Origin: Candidatus Pelagibacter sp. HIMB1321
Lineage (GTDB): Bacteria > Pseudomonadota > Alphaproteobacteria > Pelagibacterales > Pelagibacteraceae
DNA length: 64,000 nucleotides
NCBI RefSeq assembly: GCF_900177485.1
Contig: NZ_LT840186.1
Span: 124,001-188,000, forward strand
Direction of reading: 5' to 3'
Positions 15,968 through 26,446 of this stretch are shown here, in pieces (the stretch's first letter is position 1; each line of letters begins with the position of its first letter). The notes beneath the pieces are model-generated. The model saw nothing but the letters and a program-made list of their open reading frames with translations. It searched no databases and had not been told where the DNA came from. The position numbers and the translations under genes were made by a program.

Positions 15968-18634
15968 ATGGCAGATAAATCACTCAATGAAATTCGGAGT
16001 ACATTTTTAAAATACTTTGAAAAAAATGATCATAAAATTGTTGAGTCTAGCAATCTAGTGCCCAACAATGATCCGACATTGATGTTCGCCAATTCTGGCA
16101 TGGTTCAATTTAAAAATGTTTTTACCGGTTTAGAGAAAAGAGATTATGTAAGAGCAACTACTTCACAAAAATGTGTGAGAGCAGGTGGAAAACATAATGA
16201 TTTAGAAAATGTTGGTTATACTCCAAGACACCATACATTTTTTGAAATGTTAGGAAATTTTTCCTTTGGAGATTATTTTAAAGAACAAGCCATTGATTAT
16301 GCTTGGAATTTGATAACAAAAGATTTTGGAATAGATAAAAACAGACTTTATGTAACAGTTTTTCATGAAGATGACGAAGCTTTCAATTTTTGGAAGAAAA
16401 TTGCGGGTTTTAGTGACGATAGAATAATAAGAATATCAACTTCAGATAATTTTTGGTCAATGGGTGAGACAGGTCCTTGTGGGCCTTGTTCAGAAATTTT
16501 TTATGATCATGGTGATCATTTAAAAGGAGGATTGCCAGGTACTCCTGAAGAGGATGGTGATCGATTTATCGAGATTTGGAATTTGGTCTTTATGCAATAT
16601 GAACAAGTTTCAAAAGATGAAAGAATTAATTTACCAAAGCCATCTGTAGATACAGGGATGGGGCTTGAAAGAATTGCTGCTTTATTACAAGGCACATATG
16701 ATAATTATGAGACAGATCATTTTAAAAAGATTATTCAATCAACTTCAGACATAGTTAAACAAAAACCCGATCAAAAAAATCTTTCGAGTTTTAGAGTTAT
16801 TGCTGATCATTTAAGAGCAAGCTCATTTCTAATTGCTGAGGGAGTTCTTCCATCAAATGAAGGAAGAGGTTATGTGCTTAGAAGAATTATGAGAAGAGGA
16901 ATGAGACATTCTCATATGTTAGGATCTAAGAAACCAATTTTTGCAAACTTGTTTAATACTCTGTTAGAAGAAATGTCAGCAAGCTATCCTGAATTAACTA
17001 GAGCAGAATCTTTAATTAAAGAAACTTTAAAAATGGAGGAAGAAAAATTTTTAGTTTTACTTGATAGAGGAATTAAAATTTTGAATGAAGAGATTTCTAA
17101 AATAGATAAAGTTTTACCTGGTGATGTTGCTTTCAAATTATATGAGACTTATGGGTTTCCAATTGATTTGACTGAGGACATATTAAAATCAAAGTCTTTA
17201 AAATTTGATAAAGATAGATTTGGTGAGTTGATGAGAGAGAGTATTGAGCTTGCAAGAAAAAACTGGAAAGGCTCTGGAGATAGTGCTGTAGAAAAAATTT
17301 GGTTTGGAATTAAAGAAAAAATTGGACCAACAGAATTTCTTGGATATGAAAATGATCAAGCGCAAGGAATTGTAAAATGTTTATTGAAAAATCATAAAGA
17401 AGTATCAGTGCTTAATAAAGATGATGAAGGTATGATAGTTTTAAACCAAACACCTTTTTATGCTGAGTCAGGGGGACAAGTAGGAGATAAAGGGGTTATT
17501 GTAAAAGATGATTTTAAATTTGAAGTCACCGATGTTCAAAAAAAATTAGGTGATTTATTTGTTCATTATGGAAAAGTTGTAAGTGGATCAATAAAACTTG
17601 ACCAAGATGTAGAATTGAAAATTGATGTAAATAGAAGAAATGATACTAGGGCTTATCATTCAGCAACTCATTTATTGCACGAGTCTTTAAGAAGAGTATT
17701 GGGTGATCATGTTACTCAAAAAGGATCATTGGTTGAACCTGAGAGATTACGTTTTGATTTTAGTCACATGAAACCTATTTCAAATGAAGAAATTGGAAAA
17801 ATTGAAAACTATGTAAATGAGATGGTACAAAAAAAATCAGAGGTAAAAACAAGAATTATGACACCCAAAGAGGCTGTTGAAAATGGAGCTTTAGCTTTAT
17901 TTGGAGAGAAATATGGAGATGAAGTAAGAGTGCTTTCAATGGGCGAGGAAGGAGAGAAGTATTTCTCAACAGAATTATGTGGTGGAACTCATGTAAAAAA
18001 TACTGGTGATATTGGCAAATTTAAAATTATTAGCCAGTCTTCAATTGCGGCAGGGGTCAGAAGAATAGAGGCTTTAAGAGATAAACAATTAGAGGAATAT
18101 TTAGAAAATAAAGAAAAACAACTGAACCTATCTTCTGAAAAAAACGATGAAATTATAAAAGACCTTAGTGATCAAATAACAAACTTGGGAGGGAAACCTT
18201 CTTTGGACGAAAGTGATCAAAAGGTTTTAATCAAAAATCTTACAAAGCAACTAGAGACCTTATCTGTTAACTCAATATTAAAAGATAAATCAAAAAATAT
18301 TACTAATGATCAAACAGTAAATAATGTAAATATCAGATTTCAAAAAATTTCAGATTTACCTCCAAAAGAACTTAGAAAATTAGTTGATCATGGTAAAAAA
18401 GATTTGGGTGAAGGAATTATTGTAGTTTTTGCAAGTAAAGATGAAAAAGTTGGTTTAGCTGTTGGAGTTACAGATAAGTTAACTGAAAAATATGATGCGG
18501 TTACTTTTGTTAAAGTTGGCTCAGAAATTATTGGCGGCAAAGGTGGTGGTGGAAGAAAAGATTTTGCACAAGCAGGTGGTCAAGACAGTACAAAAATTGA
18601 TGACGCTTTTGAAAGTATTAAAAAATTAATTTAA
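15968..18634 (+). CDS. alaS: alanyl-tRNA synthetase
   Basis: An 888-residue class II aminoacyl-tRNA synthetase of standard length. Catalytic core motifs are visible ([34 protein letters not shown]). The editing domain keeps its zinc site as [12 protein letters not shown] and CGGTHV. The C-terminal C-Ala domain ends in [13 protein letters not shown]. It charges tRNA-Ala and removes mischarged Ser or Gly. The end overlaps the converging icd gene by nine bases. Confidence 0.98.
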   Translation: MADKSLNEIRSTFLKYFEKNDHKIVESSNLVPNNDPTLMFANSGMVQFKNVFTGLEKRDYVRATTSQKCVRAGGKHNDLENVGYTPRHHTFFEMLGNFSFGDYFKEQAIDYAWNLITKDFGIDKNRLYVTVFHEDDEAFNFWKKIAGFSDDRIIRISTSDNFWSMGETGPCGPCSEIFYDHGDHLKGGLPGTPEEDGDRFIEIWNLVFMQYEQVSKDERINLPKPSVDTGMGLERIAALLQGTYDNYETDHFKKIIQSTSDIVKQKPDQKNLSSFRVIADHLRASSFLIAEGVLPSNEGRGYVLRRIMRRGMRHSHMLGSKKPIFANLFNTLLEEMSASYPELTRAESLIKETLKMEEEKFLVLLDRGIKILNEEISKIDKVLPGDVAFKLYETYGFPIDLTEDILKSKSLKFDKDRFGELMRESIELARKNWKGSGDSAVEKIWFGIKEKIGPTEFLGYENDQAQGIVKCLLKNHKEVSVLNKDDEGMIVLNQTPFYAESGGQVGDKGVIVKDDFKFEVTDVQKKLGDLFVHYGKVVSGSIKLDQDVELKIDVNRRNDTRAYHSATHLLHESLRRVLGDHVTQKGSLVEPERLRFDFSHMKPISNEEIGKIENYVNEMVQKKSEVKTRIMTPKEAVENGALALFGEKYGDEVRVLSMGEEGEKYFSTELCGGTHVKNTGDIGKFKIISQSSIAAGVRRIEALRDKQLEEYLENKEKQLNLSSEKNDEIIKDLSDQITNLGGKPSLDESDQKVLIKNLTKQLETLSVNSILKDKSKNITNDQTVNNVNIRFQKISDLPPKELRKLVDHGKKDLGEGIIVVFASKDEKVGLAVGVTDKLTEKYDAVTFVKVGSEIIGGKGGGGRKDFAQAGGQDSTKIDDAFESIKKLI

Positions 18635-19840
18635 TTTCTTTTTTAAATTACCATCAATTTCATCTAAAAATTGATTGGTAGTAAGATATTTACTTGATGG
18701 TCCAATTAAGATTGCTAAATCTTTTGTCATTGCTCCATTTTCGACACACTCTATACAAACATCTTCAAGAGTATTTGCAAATTTTATTAATTCATCATTA
18801 CCGTCAAGTTTACCTCTATGAGCTAAGCCTCTAGTCCAAGCAAAGATTGAAGCAATAGGATTTGTAGAAGTTTCTTTTCCTTGTTGATGCATTCTGTAGT
18901 GTCTCGTTACAGTTCCATGTGCTGCTTCAGCTTCCATTGTTTTACCATCTGGAGTTAAAAGAGTACTCGTCATTAAACCTAACGATCCGTATCCTTGAGC
19001 CATTGTATCTGACTGAACATCTCCATCATAATTTTTACAAGCCCATATATATTTTCCACTCCACTTCATTGCACATGCAACCATGTCATCTATTAATCTG
19101 TGTTCATAAGTTAGTTTATGTTTTTCAAATTCAGTTTTGTATTCATTGTCATAAATTTCTTGGAAAATATCTTTAAATCTTCCATCGTATTGTTTTAGAA
19201 TTGTATTTTTTGTGGACATGTAAACAGGCCACTTTTTCATTAATCCATAACTAAAACATGATCTTGCAAAATCTTGAATTGATTTATCTAAATTATACAT
19301 TGATAACGCAACACCAGGTCCTGTAAAATTAAACACTTCATATTTGATTTCATCTTTACCATCTTCAGAAGTCCATTTGACTTCCATCTTACCTTTGCCA
19401 GGAACTTTAAAGTCAGTTGCTCTATACTGATCACCAAATGCATGTCTTCCAATAATTACAGGGTCTGTCCAAGAAGGAACTAATTTTGGAATATTTTTAC
19501 AAATAATTGGCTCTCTAAATACGGTTCCTCCAATTATGTTTCTAATCGTTCCATTTGGAGATCTCCACATTTTTTTTAAGTTAAATTCTTCAACTCTAGC
19601 TTCATCAGGAGTAATTGTTGCACATTTAATTCCAACACCAACTTTTTTAATTGCATTAGCAGAATCTATAGTGATCTGATCATCAGTATCATCTCTGCTT
19701 TTCATCCCAAGATCGTAATATTCAATACCAAGATCAAGATAAGGTAGGATTAATTTATTTTTGATAAACTCCCAGATTATTCTGGTCATTTCATCACCAT
19801 CTAGCTCTACAACAGGATTTTTTACTACGATTTTACTCAT
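18626..19840 (-). CDS. icd: NADP-dependent isocitrate dehydrogenase (eukaryote-like dimeric type)
   Basis: A 404-residue TCA-cycle enzyme oxidising isocitrate to 2-oxoglutarate with NADPH formation. The opening [17 protein letters not shown], the substrate-binding [19 protein letters not shown], the metal-site region and [25 protein letters not shown] are all typical of the mitochondrial-like IDH found in alphaproteobacteria (about 404 residues, distinct from the E. coli 416-residue type). It is divergent from psd across a 77-base AT-rich gap that must hold both promoters. Confidence 0.96.
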   Translation of the reverse strand: MSKIVVKNPVVELDGDEMTRIIWEFIKNKLILPYLDLGIEYYDLGMKSRDDTDDQITIDSANAIKKVGVGIKCATITPDEARVEEFNLKKMWRSPNGTIRNIIGGTVFREPIICKNIPKLVPSWTDPVIIGRHAFGDQYRATDFKVPGKGKMEVKWTSEDGKDEIKYEVFNFTGPGVALSMYNLDKSIQDFARSCFSYGLMKKWPVYMSTKNTILKQYDGRFKDIFQEIYDNEYKTEFEKHKLTYEHRLIDDMVACAMKWSGKYIWACKNYDGDVQSDTMAQGYGSLGLMTSTLLTPDGKTMEAEAAHGTVTRHYRMHQQGKETSTNPIASIFAWTRGLAHRGKLDGNDELIKFANTLEDVCIECVENGAMTKDLAILIGPSSKYLTTNQFLDEIDGNLKKKLN

Positions 19841-19917
19841 TTATTTGAAATATATCTTATTAATTGAATTTAAGTGTTTTATATACATATTAATCAAAAA
19901 TTATCAAATAGAAGAAT

Positions 19918-20565
19918 ATGTTTAGCAAGATTTTTCCAAAATTACATTCTGAAGGATACAAGTTCATTGTTATTGCAGCGGTAATTACAATCATACTTTA
20001 TAGTCTTAGTAGCTTCTTAGGATTAATTGGACTTGTTCTAACAATTTGGGTTTATTATTTTTTTAGAGATCCAGAAAGAGTGATCATTGAAGATGATAAT
20101 TACCTAGTAAGCCCAGCTGATGGAGAGGTAATTAAAGTAGAGGAAGTTGATGGCCCTAAAGAATTAAGTTTAGAAAATAAAAAGTTCAATAAGATAAGTA
20201 TATTTATGAATGTCTTTGACTGTCATGTGAACAGAACTCCATGCAAAGGAAAGATTGAAGAAATTTTATATAAACCAGGTAAATTTTTAAATGCTTCATT
20301 TGATAAAGCAAGTGAAGATAACGAGAGGAATTATTATAAAATTAAAGACGTTCATGGCAATGATATTATCGTAGTTCAAATAGCGGGTCTTATTGCAAGA
20401 AGAATTGTATGTGAATCTAATAAAGATCAAGACTTGTCTCAGGGTGAGAGAATAGGGATGATAAGATTTGGAAGTAGAGCTGACGTTTATTATGAAAATT
20501 ACCAGCCGTTAGTTAAAATAGGACAGCGAGCTATTTCAGGAGAAACGCTTTTAGCAAAAAAATAA
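19918..20565 (+). CDS. psd: phosphatidylserine decarboxylase proenzyme, short form
   Basis: A 215-residue inner-membrane enzyme that makes phosphatidylethanolamine. Near the N-terminus is a hydrophobic segment, then PADGEV, VFDCHVNRTPC with the conserved histidine, and the self-processing site RFGSRADVY close to the C-terminus, where cleavage before serine forms the pyruvoyl group. The 210-235 residue length fits the short alphaproteobacterial form. It is followed after one base by pssA, which makes its substrate. Confidence 0.95.
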   Translation: MFSKIFPKLHSEGYKFIVIAAVITIILYSLSSFLGLIGLVLTIWVYYFFRDPERVIIEDDNYLVSPADGEVIKVEEVDGPKELSLENKKFNKISIFMNVFDCHVNRTPCKGKIEEILYKPGKFLNASFDKASEDNERNYYKIKDVHGNDIIVVQIAGLIARRIVCESNKDQDLSQGERIGMIRFGSRADVYYENYQPLVKIGQRAISGETLLAKK

Positions 20566-20566
20566 A

Positions 20567-21373
20567 ATGCAAGAACAAAAAAATAACTTCAAAATTATAG
20601 CAGATAGAAAAAATGCAAGAATGTTATTGCCTAACATGCTTACACTTTTTGGAGTTTGTATAGGCTTAACTTCCATAAGATTTGCTTTAGATGGCAAATT
20701 TGAATATGCGATAATTGCAATAATATTTGCAGCATTGATTGACGGCTTGGATGGAAGAATTGCAAGATTGATAAAAGGAACTTCTAAAGTTGGTAAAGAA
20801 CTAGATTCATTAACAGATATGATTAGCTTTGGTGTTGCACCGGCTTTTATAATGTACTTTTGGAAATTAAATGAACTAGGAAAGTTTGGTTGGCTGTTGT
20901 CTTTGGTTTACGTGATTTGTGTTGCGTTAAGACTTGCTAGATTTAATATAAACTCAAATCAAGAACCCTCTTGGAGAGACAATTTTTTTGAAGGAGTACC
21001 TTCACCAGCTGGAGGGATATTAGTTTTAACTCCTTTGATTTATAGCCTAAGTGGCTTAAGTTTTTTTCAAATTAATTATAACGTTATTGTTCCAATTTTT
21101 TTTATAACAACTTCTTTTTTATTGATCAGTAAATTTCCATCTTATTCTTTCAAGAAAATTGTAATTCAAAGAAAAGCCACTATTTTTCTATTATTTGGAA
21201 TTGTTTTGTTTTTTGGCTTATTATTGATTTACACTTTCAATATCATTGCTATTAGTTCATTAATTTATTTAACTTTATTACCAATTAGTTTTTTCCATTA
21301 TCAAAAACTAAAAAAACAAAATCAAAATGAAAAAATTCAAGATAGTGATGATGATCTTGAAGATGTTCTTTAA
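20567..21373 (+). CDS. pssA: CDP-diacylglycerol-serine O-phosphatidyltransferase
   Basis: A 268-residue membrane protein of the CDP-alcohol phosphatidyltransferase family. The signature D-G-x2-A-R-x8-G-x3-D-x3-D is seen as DGLDGRIARLIKGTSKVGKE followed by LDSLTD, with several hydrophobic segments before and after. It makes phosphatidylserine, which Psd, encoded directly upstream, decarboxylates. The C-terminal tail is charged (QDSDDDLEDVL). Stop and next start overlap as TAATG, coupling it to the glycosyltransferase-like gene. Confidence 0.95.
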   Translation: MQEQKNNFKIIADRKNARMLLPNMLTLFGVCIGLTSIRFALDGKFEYAIIAIIFAALIDGLDGRIARLIKGTSKVGKELDSLTDMISFGVAPAFIMYFWKLNELGKFGWLLSLVYVICVALRLARFNINSNQEPSWRDNFFEGVPSPAGGILVLTPLIYSLSGLSFFQINYNVIVPIFFITTSFLLISKFPSYSFKKIVIQRKATIFLLFGIVLFFGLLLIYTFNIIAISSLIYLTLLPISFFHYQKLKKQNQNEKIQDSDDDLEDVL

Positions 21374-22284
21374 TGAAAAAAAATGTAATTGTTTCATTAG
21401 CAGATGCTAATTATTATCCTCTGTTAGACGAGCTTATTGATTCAATTAAACAATTTAAAGAAAGTGAAAATGTTGCAATTTGTATTTTAGATGCTGGATT
21501 AGAAGATAAACAAAAAGAAGCTCTACTTGATAAAGTAGATGAAATTAAACCAGCTGAATGGGATATTGAAGTTCCGGGTTATAAAGTAAAAGATAAAGAG
21601 TGGTTAAAAAGTCAAGTGTCTAGAGCTTTTTTGCCAAAATATTTTCCTAACTATGAAAAATACCTATGGATTGATTGTGATGCTTGGGTAAATGATTGGC
21701 AATCAGTTGAATTATATTTTAAAGCTTGTGATAATGGTAAGCTTGGAATTACTCAAACTATAGGACCTGGCTATAAAATTACATCTAAAGTTAGTTGGTT
21801 ATTTGGTAAGCTTGCAATAATAAAATCTCAAAATTTCAAACATGCTGTTAAATCAAAAATTGGATACTCAAAAGCTCGTAAACTTGCTTTTGCTCCACAT
21901 ATTAATATTGGTGTTTTTTCACTTGAAGTTAACTCACCGGGTTGGTCTTCTTGGCAAAACAATTTATTTCAGACATTAAAAGCTGGAAATATTTTTGGCT
22001 CTGAAGGTCTTGCTATCAATATGTCAGTTTATATTGATGAATTAAAAACTGAATTTTTACCACTTAACTGTAATTGGATAACAAGTAACTTGCTCCCAAA
22101 ATTTGATGAAAACGCAAATACTTTTGTTGAACCTTTTTTACCAAATTATAAAATAGGAATTATGCATCTTGCAGCAGGAATTTGGAAAGATGGAAAAGAT
22201 ATGAGAACAAACAAAGATATCAAAATTAAGATAGAAAATCTTGAGGGTGGATTTGTAGAAAAAAGTTTGAGATTTAGTAAATAA
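21373..22284 (+). CDS. GT8-like glycosyltransferase
   Basis: A 303-residue protein with a GT-A-like start (NVIVSLADANYYPLLDELIDSI) and the acidic metal motif LWIDCDAWVND near residue 95. A later segment, IGIMHLAAGIWKDGKD, resembles the C-terminal HxxG-type site of family 8 transferases. There is no signal peptide, so it acts at the cytoplasmic side. Donor and acceptor are unknown. It is coupled to pssA by a one-base overlap, which may hint at lipid-linked or surface glycan synthesis. Confidence 0.65.
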   Translation: MKKNVIVSLADANYYPLLDELIDSIKQFKESENVAICILDAGLEDKQKEALLDKVDEIKPAEWDIEVPGYKVKDKEWLKSQVSRAFLPKYFPNYEKYLWIDCDAWVNDWQSVELYFKACDNGKLGITQTIGPGYKITSKVSWLFGKLAIIKSQNFKHAVKSKIGYSKARKLAFAPHINIGVFSLEVNSPGWSSWQNNLFQTLKAGNIFGSEGLAINMSVYIDELKTEFLPLNCNWITSNLLPKFDENANTFVEPFLPNYKIGIMHLAAGIWKDGKDMRTNKDIKIKIENLEGGFVEKSLRFSK

Positions 22285-22896
22285 TTGAAAAAAAATAAAA
22301 TTTCAAAAAATTGGGTAAACAAGCAAAGAAGAGATATATATGTTCGTCAATCTAAAGTTGATGGGTATAGAGCAAGATCAGCATACAAACTAATTGAAAT
22401 TGACGAAAAGTTTAAAATTTTTAAAGGTGGATTAACAGTTATTGATATTGGTGCTGCCCCAGGAAGTTGGACACAATATGCTTCTAAAGCTGTCAGAAAT
22501 GGTAAGATTATATCAATTGATCTTAAAGAGATGGAACCAATTGAAAATACGCTTCAAATAAAAGGTGATTTTACTGAAGATCAAACTCAAAAGAAGATAA
22601 AAGAATTATTAACTGATAAATCAGACATAGTAATGTCTGACATGGCTGTAAATACAACAGGTATTAAAAATATAGATTCAATACAAACAGGAGAATTATG
22701 CAAAGAAGCTATGATTTTTTCTCAAGATATCATTTCAAATAGTGGGTTTTTCATATCAAAAATATTCATGGGTGGTTCGTTTAATGAAATTGTTCAACTT
22801 GGAAAAAAGATTTTTAAAGAGGTAAAAGTATTTAAACCGAAATCTAGCAGAAAAGATTCAAAAGAAAGCTTTATAATTTGCAAAAATCTTAGATAG
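22285..22896 (+). CDS. rlmE: 23S rRNA 2'-O-ribose methyltransferase RlmE (FtsJ)
   Basis: A 203-residue SAM-dependent methyltransferase that modifies U2552 of 23S rRNA in the A-loop of the large subunit. KQRRDIYVRQSKVDGYRARSAYKL, the SAM-binding VIDIGAAPGSWTQYA, MSDMA and the final FKPKSSRKDSKESFIICK are the RlmE hallmarks with the K-D-K-E catalytic set. The start is a TTG placed immediately after the stop of the preceding gene; the first residues match the family, so this start is preferred. Confidence 0.93.
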   Translation: MKKNKISKNWVNKQRRDIYVRQSKVDGYRARSAYKLIEIDEKFKIFKGGLTVIDIGAAPGSWTQYASKAVRNGKIISIDLKEMEPIENTLQIKGDFTEDQTQKKIKELLTDKSDIVMSDMAVNTTGIKNIDSIQTGELCKEAMIFSQDIISNSGFFISKIFMGGSFNEIVQLGKKIFKEVKVFKPKSSRKDSKESFIICKNLR

Positions 22897-22933
22897 GCTC
22901 TTTAAAAAATAAGGGAATCGTATATAAATCGTT

Positions 22934-24010
22934 ATGGATCCTATTAAAGAAGCTCTAACCTTTGATGACGTTACATTAGCTCCAAAGTATTCTGAAATCT
23001 TACCGTCTGAAGTTGACACAAGTATTGAGTTAACTGAAAATCTGAAATTAAAAATTCCACTGTTATCATCTGCAATGGATACGGTAACTGAAAGCAAAAT
23101 GGCAATTGCGATAGCTAAAGCTGGTGGCATTGGAGTTATTCACAGAAATCTAGATGTAAAAAAACAAATTACTGAAATTAAAAAAGTTAAACAAAAAAGA
23201 TTGCTAGTTGGTGCAGCAGTTGGTGCGGGTCCAAATGAACTTAGTCGAGCTAAAGGAATTCTTAAAGAGGGAGTAGATTTAATAGTTGTAGATACAGCGC
23301 ATGGTCACACTAAAAAAGTTTCTGAAATTGTTAAATTAATTAAAAAAATTAAGACTAAAAAAACAGCGCTATGTGCAGGAAATATTGCAACACCAGAGGC
23401 CGCAAAATACTTATTAAATCTAGGTGTTGATATAATTAAAGTTGGTATTGGTCCTGGCTCAATTTGTACAACAAGATTAGTTGCTGGAATAGGTGTTCCA
23501 CAATTAAGTGCAATACTTTCTGTTAGAAATGGAATTAAAAATAAAAATGTTAAAATCATTGCTGATGGAGGAATTAAATATTCTGGAGATTTAGCCAAAG
23601 CTTTTGCAGCAGGTGCGGATGCAGTTATGATTGGTTCATTGTTTGCAGGTACAGATGAAGCTCCTGGAAAATTAATTAAAAGGAATGGTAAATATTTTAA
23701 AAGTTTTAGAGGCATGGGCTCAGTTGGAGCAATGAACAAAGGCTCTGCTGATAGATATTTTCAATCAAAACAAAAAGATATGTCCAAATATGTACCTGAG
23801 GGTGTTGAAGGGTTTGCAAAATACAAAGGTGATGTTGGAAGTATTATTTTTAAATTAATTGGTGGTTTAAGATCTTCAATGGGTTATCTTGGATCTAGAC
23901 AGATTAAATATTTAAGAAATAAACCTAAATTTGTGAAAATTACTAAAGCTGGTTTTTATGAAAGTATGGTTCATAATGTAGATATAATAAAAAGTGACGC
24001 AAAATATTAA
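22934..24010 (+). CDS. guaB: inosine-5'-monophosphate dehydrogenase lacking CBS domains
   Basis: A 358-residue TIM-barrel enzyme that oxidises IMP to XMP, the committed step to GMP. Catalytic Cys lies in GIGPGSICTTRLVAG, and DTAHGHTKK, IIADGGIKYSGD, GSLFAGTDEAPG and YKGDVGSI are intact. Usual bacterial IMPDH is about 490 residues because a pair of CBS (Bateman) domains is inserted after the GVIHRN region. Here VIHRNLDVKKQITEIKKVKQ leads directly to the second barrel part (KRLLVGAAVG), so the regulatory module is absent. It is followed by a TPR gene (one-base overlap) and guaA. Confidence 0.92.
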   Translation: MDPIKEALTFDDVTLAPKYSEILPSEVDTSIELTENLKLKIPLLSSAMDTVTESKMAIAIAKAGGIGVIHRNLDVKKQITEIKKVKQKRLLVGAAVGAGPNELSRAKGILKEGVDLIVVDTAHGHTKKVSEIVKLIKKIKTKKTALCAGNIATPEAAKYLLNLGVDIIKVGIGPGSICTTRLVAGIGVPQLSAILSVRNGIKNKNVKIIADGGIKYSGDLAKAFAAGADAVMIGSLFAGTDEAPGKLIKRNGKYFKSFRGMGSVGAMNKGSADRYFQSKQKDMSKYVPEGVEGFAKYKGDVGSIIFKLIGGLRSSMGYLGSRQIKYLRNKPKFVKITKAGFYESMVHNVDIIKSDAKY

Positions 24011-24447
24011 TGATTAAATTTTATAAAATATTTTTATCTTTATTTTTTTTAATAAATTTAACAAATATCAGTATAGCTAAAGAAGAATTTTTCAATGAAG
24101 GTGTAAAATTATTTGAAGCAAAAAAATTTGATGATGCAAAATTTCTTTTTGAGAGAAGCATTGTATTTAAACCTAAACATGCCGACTCTTATCTATATCT
24201 TGCAAAAATATATAAAGAACAAGAAGATTTAAAAAAAGAAGAAAAAAATTTAGAAACCACATTGTTAATTGATCCTACTAACGAAGAAGCAATATTACTG
24301 ATGATGGAAATGGGAATTGAAAGAACTAATTATTCAAAAGTAAAAGAATTATCTGAAAGATTTACAAAGGTTTGTAAAAATTTATGTGATAAAAATGGAA
24401 AAATTTTACAGGACTTAAAGAATTTAGAACCGAAAAATGAGTCTTGA
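24010..24447 (+). CDS. exported TPR-repeat protein
   Basis: A 145-residue protein with an N-terminal signal-like hydrophobic stretch ending near SIA (residue 23), followed by about three tetratricopeptide units (for example [20 protein letters not shown] and [20 protein letters not shown]). TPR proteins are scaffolds for protein contacts; here most likely in the periplasm. It sits between guaB (one-base overlap) and guaA (11-base overlap), so it is translated with the GMP-synthesis genes, although a functional link is not evident. Confidence 0.75.
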   Translation: MIKFYKIFLSLFFLINLTNISIAKEEFFNEGVKLFEAKKFDDAKFLFERSIVFKPKHADSYLYLAKIYKEQEDLKKEEKNLETTLLIDPTNEEAILLMMEMGIERTNYSKVKELSERFTKVCKNLCDKNGKILQDLKNLEPKNES

Positions 24448-25996
24448 TTTAAATTTGAACAAAATCTTAATAATTGATTTTGGCTCACAATTTACTCAAT
24501 TAATTGTAAGAAGAATAAGAGAGCTTGGTGTTTATTCAGAATTAGTTAGTCATAAAAAAATCAAAAGCACTCAAATTAAATCCAATACAAAAGGCATAAT
24601 CTTGTCTGGAGGTCCCTTAAACGTTGACGAATTGAATAATAACTTATTTGACAAAAGAATACTAAGATTAGGTATCCCAACTCTCGGCATCTGTTTTGGT
24701 CATCAAATTTTATCAAAATTCAACGGAGGAAAGGTTAAGCAGTCTAAACATAGAGAGTTTGGCTTAGCTAATATTTATAAAAGAAATAGTAGCTTATTAA
24801 TTGATAACTTTTTCAATAAAAAATCTAAAAAAGTTTGGATGAGTCATGCAGATCAAGTTTATAAACTGCCAAAAACTTTTAAAGTTATTGCTTCAAGTGA
24901 AAATTCAAAATATGCAATTGTAGAAAGTAAAGTAGAGAAATTCTTTGGTGTTCAATTTCATCCAGAAGTAACCCATTCTGAAAATGGAAAAAAAATTTTT
25001 AGTAATTTTATTTCTAAAATCTGTAAAATTAAAAAAAATTGGTCTCCTAAAGATCAAAAAATTAAACTAATAAAAGAAGTTAGACAACAAGTTGGTCATA
25101 ATAAAGTAATTTGTGCTTTATCTGGTGGTGTAGATAGTAGTGTTGTAGCTCAACTTTTAAATAAAGCTATTGGCAAAAAATTATACTGCATATTTGTTAA
25201 TACAGGTTTATTGAGAAAAAATGAAGAAACTCAGGTTGTTCAAACATTTAAAAAAAGATTAAAAATTAATTTAATTTATGTAAATGCTGAAAAAGAATTT
25301 TTAAGTAAATTAAAAAATGTAACAGACCCAGAAAAGAAAAGAAAAATTATTGGTAATTTATTTATTAAAATATTTGAGCGTTATTCTAAAAAAATTAAAG
25401 ATGTAAAATACCTTGCACAAGGAACTCTCTATCCAGATTTAATTGAAAGTAAATCGGTTACAGGTAGTCAAACCTCTAAAATAAAATCTCATCATAATGT
25501 TGGTGGTTTACCTAAAAGAATGAAATTAAAACTTGTTGAGCCCTTAAAGTTCTTGTTTAAAGATGAAGTAAGAAAACTTGGTTTAGAATTAAATTTAAAT
25601 AGAGAAATTATATCTAGACATCCATTTCCTGGTCCTGGTCTTGCTATTCGAATGCCAGGACTGATAACACCTGAAAAAATAAAAATTCTTAAAGAAGCAG
25701 ACTATTATTTTATAAGCGCACTAAAAGAAAAAGGTTTATATGATAAAATTTGGCAAGCTTATGCAGCCTTACTACCCGTTAAAACTGTTGGTGTTATGGG
25801 AGATAATAGAACTTATGAGTATTTATGTTTGTTAAGAGCAATCACTTCAGAAGATGGTATGACTGCTGATTATTTTGATTTTAAAAAGTCATTTTTACAA
25901 TATGTTTCAAACAAAATTGTAAATAGCATCAGAGGTATAAATAGAGTTGTTTATGATGTTACTTCAAAACCACCAAGCACTATTGAACTAGAGTAG
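24437..25996 (+). CDS. guaA: GMP synthase (glutamine-hydrolysing)
   Basis: A 519-residue two-part enzyme turning XMP into GMP. The glutaminase half has the catalytic Cys in [10 protein letters not shown] and the His-Glu pair in QFHPEVTHS. The ATP-pyrophosphatase half begins with the P-loop [12 protein letters not shown], and the dimerisation part ends in [17 protein letters not shown], the universal GuaA C-terminus. It acts after GuaB, encoded just upstream in the same operon. Confidence 0.97.
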   Translation: MSLDLNLNKILIIDFGSQFTQLIVRRIRELGVYSELVSHKKIKSTQIKSNTKGIILSGGPLNVDELNNNLFDKRILRLGIPTLGICFGHQILSKFNGGKVKQSKHREFGLANIYKRNSSLLIDNFFNKKSKKVWMSHADQVYKLPKTFKVIASSENSKYAIVESKVEKFFGVQFHPEVTHSENGKKIFSNFISKICKIKKNWSPKDQKIKLIKEVRQQVGHNKVICALSGGVDSSVVAQLLNKAIGKKLYCIFVNTGLLRKNEETQVVQTFKKRLKINLIYVNAEKEFLSKLKNVTDPEKKRKIIGNLFIKIFERYSKKIKDVKYLAQGTLYPDLIESKSVTGSQTSKIKSHHNVGGLPKRMKLKLVEPLKFLFKDEVRKLGLELNLNREIISRHPFPGPGLAIRMPGLITPEKIKILKEADYYFISALKEKGLYDKIWQAYAALLPVKTVGVMGDNRTYEYLCLLRAITSEDGMTADYFDFKKSFLQYVSNKIVNSIRGINRVVYDVTSKPPSTIELE

Positions 25997-26020
25997 CAAA
26001 TATTTATAAATTAAGGTTTT

Positions 26021-26440
26021 ATGAAATATCTACACACAATGATCCGTATTTCTAATATTGATGAATCCTTAAGATTTTTTTGTGAGGGGTTAGGTTTAAA
26101 AGAACTCAAAAGAATTGAAAATGAAGGTGGAAGATTTACTCTAATATTTTTATCTGCACCCGGTGATGAAACTGCACAAATAGAATTGACTTACAATTGG
26201 GATGGTGATGATTTGGGTGATGGTTCAAGAAATTTTGGACATTTAGCCTATAAGGTAAAAAATATTTATGAAACATGTCAAAGACTAATAGATATGGGCT
26301 ATACCATAAATAGACCACCTAGAGATGGTCACATGGCATTTGTTAGATCACCTGACAAAATTTCAATTGAAATATTGCAAGAAGGTAATCTTGAACCAAA
26401 AGAACCTTGGGTCTCAATGAAAAATGAGGGAATTTGGTAA
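26021..26440 (+). CDS. gloA: lactoylglutathione lyase (glyoxalase I)
   Basis: A 139-residue VOC-fold metalloenzyme. Metal ligands appear in the expected places: His in KYLHTMIRI, Glu in QIELTYNW, His in FGHLAYKV and Glu in SIEILQEG. It isomerises the methylglyoxal-glutathione adduct to lactoylglutathione in the cytoplasm. The compact length matches bacterial nickel-type enzymes. It lies between guaA and panB on the same strand with short gaps. Confidence 0.93.
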   Translation: MKYLHTMIRISNIDESLRFFCEGLGLKELKRIENEGGRFTLIFLSAPGDETAQIELTYNWDGDDLGDGSRNFGHLAYKVKNIYETCQRLIDMGYTINRPPRDGHMAFVRSPDKISIEILQEGNLEPKEPWVSMKNEGIW

Positions 26441-26446
26441 TTTATA

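Noticed and set aside
19841..19917. Search for a structured RNA between icd and psd
   Set aside because: Only AT-rich sequence without conserved motif; taken as a divergent promoter gap.
22858..23739. Minus-strand frames across guaB
   Set aside because: Both are shadows of the guaB reading frame, with no start context or family motif.
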